A stretch of DNA of 60,385 nt, from NCBI GenBank assembly GCA_045541375.1, contig JAZQJB010000115.1, positions 1-60,385 on the forward strand. Reading direction: 5' to 3'. Shown in pieces: positions 56,061 through 60,385 of this stretch (the stretch's first letter is position 1; each line of letters begins with the position of its first letter). The notes under the pieces were generated by a model. That model worked only from the letters and a program-made list of their open reading frames with translations. It had not been told where the DNA came from and made no database searches. The stretch comes from CAG-390 sp045541375. Its GTDB lineage: Bacteria; Bacillota; Clostridia; Oscillospirales; CAG-272. Both the position numbers and the translations under genes were made by a program.

Positions 56061-57077
56061 ATGAGCTCTATCTTCCCCCAAGACTTCACCCTGCGCGATA
56101 ACGTTCTTCGCATCAACTGCCTCTCGCACGTTGGCGTTGCGAAGTCGGATGGATTCATCTTCGCGCTCAACGGTCACTATATCCTCCACGACGGCGGTAT
56201 GACCAAGACCACCTTTGCGCTTGAAGCACTCCTCAAGCTGCGCGAGGCGGAGGGCGTTGAAGTTTTGCATTTTGACTGGTTTATCTCGCATTACCACATC
56301 GACCACGTCTGCGGTCCGATCGAGAACGTCATCCGCGATCCCCGCTTTGCGATCGACACCGTAATGCTCCCGCCCCATAACGCGCTCCCCGAGGATATGC
56401 CCCACGGCGACTCGAAGTACAGCCCCCGCATCGAGGCGGCACTCCGCGAATGCCATCCGAACGTCAAGAGGATAGACGTGCATTATCACTCGGAGAACCC
56501 CTCGACCATTCTTTATAACTTCGGCGGCGCGGAGATCGAGATCCTGCCCCCCGACACCGACTGGGCGCGCGACCGCGAGCTCCACGAGCTCATTGCGAAC
56601 GCGTATTTTGATACCGATGACATCTACGAGCCCAAGGTTCCCACCTCGGTCGGCAACGCGGCTTCGATCTGGTTCGTCATCCGCCACGGAGGCAGAAAGA
56701 TCCTCTTCACGGGCGACAGCATGAAGCGCACTCGCTCGATCACCGAGGAGAGCGTTGACAGAATGTGGGCGATCTATAAGGACGTCATCGGACGCCCCGA
56801 CGTCGCAAAATGGCCGCACCACGGTCAGGCGCGCGACAACGCCGACCTCGTTATGCACGAAATGGACCCCGATTACATACTCACCACGGCTAAATTCGAG
56901 GGCGCAAGCGTGCGCTATGCCGAAACTTTCCCCGGCCACAAGGTCAGATTCTTCAACTGCGCGGAAAGCGACGTTATCATCGAGGTCACGGGTGACGGCG
57001 CGATTGAAGTCACGGGCGGACTTGAGGGCACAAATCCCGGCGAATATTACGTAATGACAAGCGGAAAGATCAAATAA
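56061..57077 (+). CDS. Metallo-beta-lactamase-fold hydrolase (paralog 2)
   Basis: 338 residues. Zinc motif DWFISHYHIDHVCGPIENV, IWFVIRHGGRKILFTGDSMKRT and AKWPHHGQARDNAD as in paralog 1, with which it agrees over the full length (DGFIFALNGHYILHDGG versus DGFLFALNGHFMLHDGG). The C terminus is intact (NPGEYYVMTSGKIK), so it shows what paralog 1 may have lost. Strong codon bias. Ends one base before the U32 peptidase gene start region and is probably co-transcribed with it. Confidence 0.88.
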   Translation: MSSIFPQDFTLRDNVLRINCLSHVGVAKSDGFIFALNGHYILHDGGMTKTTFALEALLKLREAEGVEVLHFDWFISHYHIDHVCGPIENVIRDPRFAIDTVMLPPHNALPEDMPHGDSKYSPRIEAALRECHPNVKRIDVHYHSENPSTILYNFGGAEIEILPPDTDWARDRELHELIANAYFDTDDIYEPKVPTSVGNAASIWFVIRHGGRKILFTGDSMKRTRSITEESVDRMWAIYKDVIGRPDVAKWPHHGQARDNADLVMHEMDPDYILTTAKFEGASVRYAETFPGHKVRFFNCAESDVIIEVTGDGAIEVTGGLEGTNPGEYYVMTSGKIK

Positions 57078-57078
57078 A

Positions 57079-58368
57079 ATGGAAAAGAAACTTATTCTCC
57101 CCGAGGTGCTTGCACCTGCGGGCAACTTTGAAAAGCTCCGCGCGGCGGTTCGTTTCGGCGCGGACGCGGTGTATCTTGCGGGACGCCGCTTCGGAATGCG
57201 TCAGGCTTCCGAGAATTTCTCGCTCGAAGAGCTCGCCGAGGCAGCGGAATATCTGCACTCGCGCGGCAAAAAGATGTATCTGACGGTCAATATCCTCCCG
57301 CACGGACCCGAATATCCCGCTCTGCGCGAGTTCATCCGCGAGTGCGCGAAGATAGACATCGACGGCTACATCGTCGCCGACCTCGGCGTCATCGCGATGA
57401 TAAAGGAGATCAATCCGAATGCCGCGATCCATATCTCGACCCAGGCAAGCATCGTCAGCCCCGAGGCGGCACTCGAGTATATCAAGCTCGGCGCGACCCG
57501 ACTTGTGCTCGCGCGTGAGCTGTCGCTGAAGGAAGTCCGCGCCATCCGCGACCGCATCCCCGACGAGATCGAGCTCGAGGCGTTCGTTCACGGCTCAATG
57601 TGCGTTTCCTACAGCGGAAGATGTATGCTCTCGGATTTTATGGTCAACCGTAGCGCAAACCACGGCGCGTGCGCGCAGCCCTGCCGTTGGAATTATAAGA
57701 TCGTCGAGGAAAAACGCCCCGACGAGGCTATGCCCATCGTTGAGACCGAGGAAGGCACGTTCATTATGTCCTCGAAGGATATGTGTATGATCAACCACGT
57801 CGGCGAGCTTGTCGACGCGGGCATTTCGTCCTTCAAGCTCGAGGGCAGAGTGCGTTCCGCGTACTATGCCGCAGTTGTGACGAATGCGTACCGCATCGCG
57901 CTCGACGGGCTTCGTGATTTCGTCGAAGCGGGCGGAAATATGCTCGATTACGTCCCCGACCCCGCGCTTTACGCCGAGGTCGACAGCGTTTCGCACCGCG
58001 AGTACGCAACGGGATTCTATTTTGATTCCCCCCGCGAGGATTCCAAACTCGTCACCCAGCCCGGTTATATGCGTGAAAAAGCATACCTCGCCGTCGCCGA
58101 AGATTTCGACGAGCCGATGCCCGAAAATCTCAAGGCGATCGAGGTCAACGAGGATGGCAAGCTCTACCGCTTCCGTCAGCGCAATAAGCTCGTTCAGGGT
58201 ATGACCGCAGAGCTCCTCACCCCCGGCAAAGTAGGCAAGCCCTTCACGGTCGCCGAGCTTTATGACGGAGAGGGAGAGGCAGTAGAATCCGCGCCGCATC
58301 CGTCGAGGATCTTTTATACGAGAGTGCCGTTTGAGGTTAAGGAAGGCGATATATTGAGGGCGGAGTAA
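57079..58368 (+). CDS. U32-family peptidase-like protein (TrhP/YrrO type)
   Basis: 429 residues. The U32 signature EAFVHGSMCVSYSGRCMLS is complete and followed by GACAQPCRWNYKI, giving the Cys set that binds an iron-sulfur cluster in tRNA-modifying members. N-terminal barrel LPEVLAPAGNFEKLRAAVRFGADAVYL. Homologues (TrhP in Escherichia, YrrN/YrrO in Bacillus) are needed for 5-hydroxylation of wobble uridine in tRNA, so a tRNA modification role is more likely than proteolysis. Starts one base after the preceding stop. A palindrome array follows. Confidence 0.88.
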   Translation: MEKKLILPEVLAPAGNFEKLRAAVRFGADAVYLAGRRFGMRQASENFSLEELAEAAEYLHSRGKKMYLTVNILPHGPEYPALREFIRECAKIDIDGYIVADLGVIAMIKEINPNAAIHISTQASIVSPEAALEYIKLGATRLVLARELSLKEVRAIRDRIPDEIELEAFVHGSMCVSYSGRCMLSDFMVNRSANHGACAQPCRWNYKIVEEKRPDEAMPIVETEEGTFIMSSKDMCMINHVGELVDAGISSFKLEGRVRSAYYAAVVTNAYRIALDGLRDFVEAGGNMLDYVPDPALYAEVDSVSHREYATGFYFDSPREDSKLVTQPGYMREKAYLAVAEDFDEPMPENLKAIEVNEDGKLYRFRQRNKLVQGMTAELLTPGKVGKPFTVAELYDGEGEAVESAPHPSRIFYTRVPFEVKEGDILRAE

Positions 58369-58512
58369 TCACGCTTCGCGTGAATGATAGTCCGCCTTCG
58401 GCGGAATGATAATCTCGCTTCGCGAGAATGATGATTTGCCTTCGGCAAAATGAAGGTAAATTTTCGCTGAAGCGAAAATTTTCGATAAAAATGCTTTTCG
58501 CAAAGCGAAAAC
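58369..58512. repeat. Palindrome array, AATGATRRT type, with closing hairpin
   Basis: TCACGCTTCGCGTGA, TCCGCCTTCGGCGGA, TCTCGCTTCGCGAGA and TTTGCCTTCGGCAAA with AATGATAGT, AATGATAAT and AATGATGAT spacers, then AAATTTTCGCT.GA.AGCGAAAATTT and the hairpin CTTTTCGCAAAGCGAAAA (58494-58511). Confidence 0.88.
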
Positions 58513-58520
58513 CTACCTTC

Positions 58521-58552
58521 ATTTTGCATTTTACATTTTGCATTTTGCATTC
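58521..58552 (+). repeat. Heptamer leader of uppP
   Basis: ATTTTGC ATTTTAC ATTTTGC ATTTTGC ATTC in tandem, directly before the ribosome site AAAAAGGAG. Confidence 0.85.
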
Positions 58553-58566
58553 AAAAAGGAGTTTTC

Positions 58567-59451
58567 ATGTACGAATTCATCCAAATCCTCACCGCCGTGA
58601 TCTACGGCATTGTCGAGGGTATCACAGAATGGCTGCCCGTCAGCTCGACGGGGCATCTGATCCTGCTTGACGAATTTCTTTCCTTCTCGCTCGCGCCAAA
58701 CGAGGTGTTTACGGCGGAGTTTTGCGAGATGTTCGACGTCGTTATACAGCTCGGCGCGATCCTTGCTGTCGTTGTGACTTATTTTTCTCGCCTTTGGCCT
58801 CTTTCTCCGAAAAAGGGAAAGAGCGAGAACGTAAGGATCTGGAAGCTTTGGGGCAAGGTACTTATCGCTTCCGTGCCCGCGGCGCTTGCGGGGATCGTTT
58901 TTGACAAGATCCTTGAGAAGATCTCGGGCAAGGACATCGACGGCTGGCTCTATAACGCGCCCGTTGTCGTTGCCGCGCTGATAATTTACGGCGTTTTCTT
59001 CATCCTTATCGAAAAATTCAACAAGAAAAAGGCTGTTGTCGAGTCGGTGGACGACATCACGGTTGGGCAGTCCTTTGCGATCGGCGTCTTTCAGATGCTT
59101 GCGATCATCCCCGGCACGTCGCGCTCGGGCTCGACCATCCTCGGCTCGATGCTGATCGGGCTTTCGCGCACCGCGGCGGCTGAGTTTTCCTTCTTCATGG
59201 CGATCCCCGCGATGGCGGGCGCGAGCCTGATCAAGGCGCTCGGATTCGTTTCCTACGTCGCAGAATTCGACGTCGCCGTGCCCGCAATCGCGTGGGTGAT
59301 CCTCGCGGTCGGATGTGCGGTTGCGTTCGGAGTTTCGATGGTGGCGATCAAGTTCCTCACCGATTTCGTCAAGAAGCATAGCTTCATCCCATTCGGCGTC
59401 TACCGCATTATCCTCGGTGCGGCGCTGACCGTATGGTTTTTAGTTAGATGA
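58567..59451 (+). CDS. uppP: Undecaprenyl-diphosphate phosphatase
   Basis: 294 residues, about eight membrane segments. Both active-site motifs are present: IVEGITEWLPVSSTGHLIL (Glu residues and Ser/Thr) and IPGTSRSGSTILGSMLIGLSR (catalytic Arg and Ser). Regenerates the undecaprenyl-phosphate carrier for peptidoglycan and wall polymers. AAGGAG lies just upstream of the ATG. Overlaps rnmV by four bases. Confidence 0.95.
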   Translation: MYEFIQILTAVIYGIVEGITEWLPVSSTGHLILLDEFLSFSLAPNEVFTAEFCEMFDVVIQLGAILAVVVTYFSRLWPLSPKKGKSENVRIWKLWGKVLIASVPAALAGIVFDKILEKISGKDIDGWLYNAPVVVAALIIYGVFFILIEKFNKKKAVVESVDDITVGQSFAIGVFQMLAIIPGTSRSGSTILGSMLIGLSRTAAAEFSFFMAIPAMAGASLIKALGFVSYVAEFDVAVPAIAWVILAVGCAVAFGVSMVAIKFLTDFVKKHSFIPFGVYRIILGAALTVWFLVR

Positions 59452-60047
59452 ACGATAAATTAAAGATCCCCTACCCCGTGATCGTGGAGGGAAAATATGA
59501 CAAATTGCGCCTTTCGTCGGTCATCGAGGCGCAAATAATAGCGACGGACGGCTTCGGGATCTTCAAAAATCACGAGCGCGCCGCGCTTTTGCGAGCCTTG
59601 GCGCGAAAAACGCCGCTCATCGTGCTGACCGACCCCGACGGCGCGGGCAGACTTATCCGCTCGCACATTTCGGGGATCTTGCCCAAGGATAAGATAATTT
59701 GCCTCCACATCCCGAAGATCGAGGGCAAGGAAAAGCGCAAAAAAGAGGCGTCCGCGGAGGGATTTCTCGGCGTTGAGGGAGTCGAGAGGGAGCTGCTTTA
59801 TAATCTTCTGCTGCCCTATACCGACGCGGAAATGACTCGAAAGATCGAGGAAAATCCGCTCTCGCCCGCGATCCTTTGCCGCGACGGACTCACCGGCGCA
59901 CCCGATAGCCAAGCGAAGCGCGACGCTGTCGGCGCGGTGTTCGGATTGCCGAGCGGGATGAATGCCAAGGCGTTTTTGGCGGCGATCAAATGCGTTGCGA
60001 GTTATGACGAATACATCACCGCATTAACAAAGACTGAAAGTTTTTGA
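59448..60047 (+). CDS. rnmV: Ribonuclease M5-like Toprim protein
   Basis: 199 residues. Toprim motifs IPYPVIVEGKYDKLRLSSVI (Glu) and LIVLTDPDGAGRLIRSHI (Asp-x-Asp), then a C-terminal DUF4093 part with FLGVEGVERELLYNLL and GLPSGMNAKAFLAAI. Ribonuclease M5 trims 5S rRNA precursors in Firmicutes. Translationally coupled to uppP (ATGA overlap). Confidence 0.9.
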   Translation: MNDKLKIPYPVIVEGKYDKLRLSSVIEAQIIATDGFGIFKNHERAALLRALARKTPLIVLTDPDGAGRLIRSHISGILPKDKIICLHIPKIEGKEKRKKEASAEGFLGVEGVERELLYNLLLPYTDAEMTRKIEENPLSPAILCRDGLTGAPDSQAKRDAVGAVFGLPSGMNAKAFLAAIKCVASYDEYITALTKTESF

Positions 60048-60054
60048 AGATTCT

Positions 60055-60227
60055 AAAGAAACTTTTTTCAAAAAGTTTCTTTAGCGGAGCACGAGGCAGA
60101 GCCTCGGACTAATGCGAGACCTTCAGGTCTCACTACCGTGCTTCAAAAAGACGAAGCTTGCTTCGGCTTTTTGGACAGAGTCAATACTTCCCGAATGTAG
60201 GGAAGTATTGACTCTGTCACCCTTTGC
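60055..60227 (+). repeat. Five-hairpin structured repeat, copy 2
   Basis: H1 AAAGAAACTTT/AAAGTTTCTTT-type arms (60055-60082), H2 CGAGGC/GCCTCG (60092-60106), H3 GAGACC/GGTCTC (60116-60131), H4 CAAAAAG/CTTTTTG with CGAAG/CTTCG inside (60144-60173), H5 a 19-bp stem (60174-60218, GACAGAGTCAATACTTCCC...), then CACCCTTTGC (60218-60227). It follows the rnmV stop by seven bases. Confidence 0.85.
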
Positions 60228-60252
60228 AGCATATAATTTTGTAAAATAAGCG

Positions 60253-60385
60253 AAGGAGCGAAAACCACCCCGGTGGGGCGGTTTTACTCCTTCCGGAATG
60301 CCGGCGGGGCGCCGTCATTCCGAAGCGCAAGGGGGAGTTTCGACCGCTGCGGCGGTCGACTTAAGGCTCCGCCTTAAGAAACCGC
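60253..60385 (-). repeat. Five-hairpin structured repeat, copy 3 (cut by window end)
   Basis: On the minus strand H2 CTTAAGGC/GCCTTAAG (60360-60378), H3 TCGACCGC/GCGGTCGA (60340-60359), H4 GGAATG/CATTCC (60295-60321), H5 AAGGAG...CTCCTT with AAAACCGCCCC/GGGGTGGTTTT inside (60253-60292). It faces copy 2 tail to tail with 25 bases between. H1 would lie beyond the window. Confidence 0.8.

Noticed and set aside
56016..57125. Minus-strand frame opposite metallo-beta-lactamase paralog 2
   Set aside because: Shadow of a well-supported gene with ribosome site and zinc motifs on the plus strand.
60055..60385. Rho-independent terminator only
   Set aside because: The region is far longer than a terminator, has five hairpins in fixed order and copies elsewhere; H5 of copy 2 alone lacks a T run.

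Overview
The window looks like a chromosomal segment of an uncultured, low-copy-number-gene gut Clostridia member (Firmicutes, Oscillospirales/Christensenellales-like). The grounds are strong AGGAGG ribosome sites, sigma-A promoters with 17-bp spacers, the uppP-rnmV pair, a CCA-adding enzyme, an AI-2E family protein, Clostridia-type small proteins and moderately high GC. No ribosomal RNA or marker gene fixes the species; the taxonomic call is inference.

Layout. 1-1490: 3' end of a sugar-binding protein gene and a lipoprotein. 1517-7205 (minus strand): a palindrome array, a GH43 glycosidase-ATPase operon whose leader holds a miniature element, a small protein, an AEC transporter and a 523-residue MORN-repeat protein. 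7373-10466: URO-D-like protein and a two-component system. 11052-16330: ftsH, then a four-gene overlapping operon (hydrolase, CrtO-like acyltransferase, glycosyltransferase, PAP2) that looks like membrane glycolipid synthesis. 16732-23668 (minus): a four-helix-bundle gene pair, tRNA-Trp, AI-2E protein, cca-lipase-small protein operon, a propeller-like protein. 23740-23945: a cluster of DnaA-box-like 9-mers. 24328-33279: a carbohydrate cluster with a sugar isomerase-like protein, lipoprotein phosphodiesterase, two near-duplicate Gfo/Idh/MocA oxidoreductases, an esterase and a GH36 alpha-galactosidase-like enzyme.

33402-48459 is an AT-richer integrative mobilizable element: tyrosine integrase, excisionase, replication-initiator-like protein, MobV relaxase, and as cargo a type I restriction-modification operon (fic-hsdM-membrane protein-hsdS-small genes-membrane protein-hsdR). 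Three copies of the hsdS 3' end lie in the operon, marking where accessory genes were swapped in. The element appears to have inserted between a promoter (33373-33401) and the glycosyltransferase/CsaB fusion gene at 48492, and its right end supplies a new outward promoter.

48492-60047 returns to host-type sequence: csaB fusion, small membrane protein, SecB-like protein, two paralogous metallo-beta-lactamase-fold proteins, gene remnants, a U32 peptidase, uppP and rnmV.

The most unusual content is not protein-coding. The intergenic DNA is filled with families of hairpin-forming repeats: nested palindrome arrays, miniature elements with hairpin-bearing terminal repeats, heptamer leaders directly upstream of ribosome sites, and a five-hairpin structured repeat present in three copies whose stems differ by compensatory changes. 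The last is the best candidate for an undescribed system in this window.
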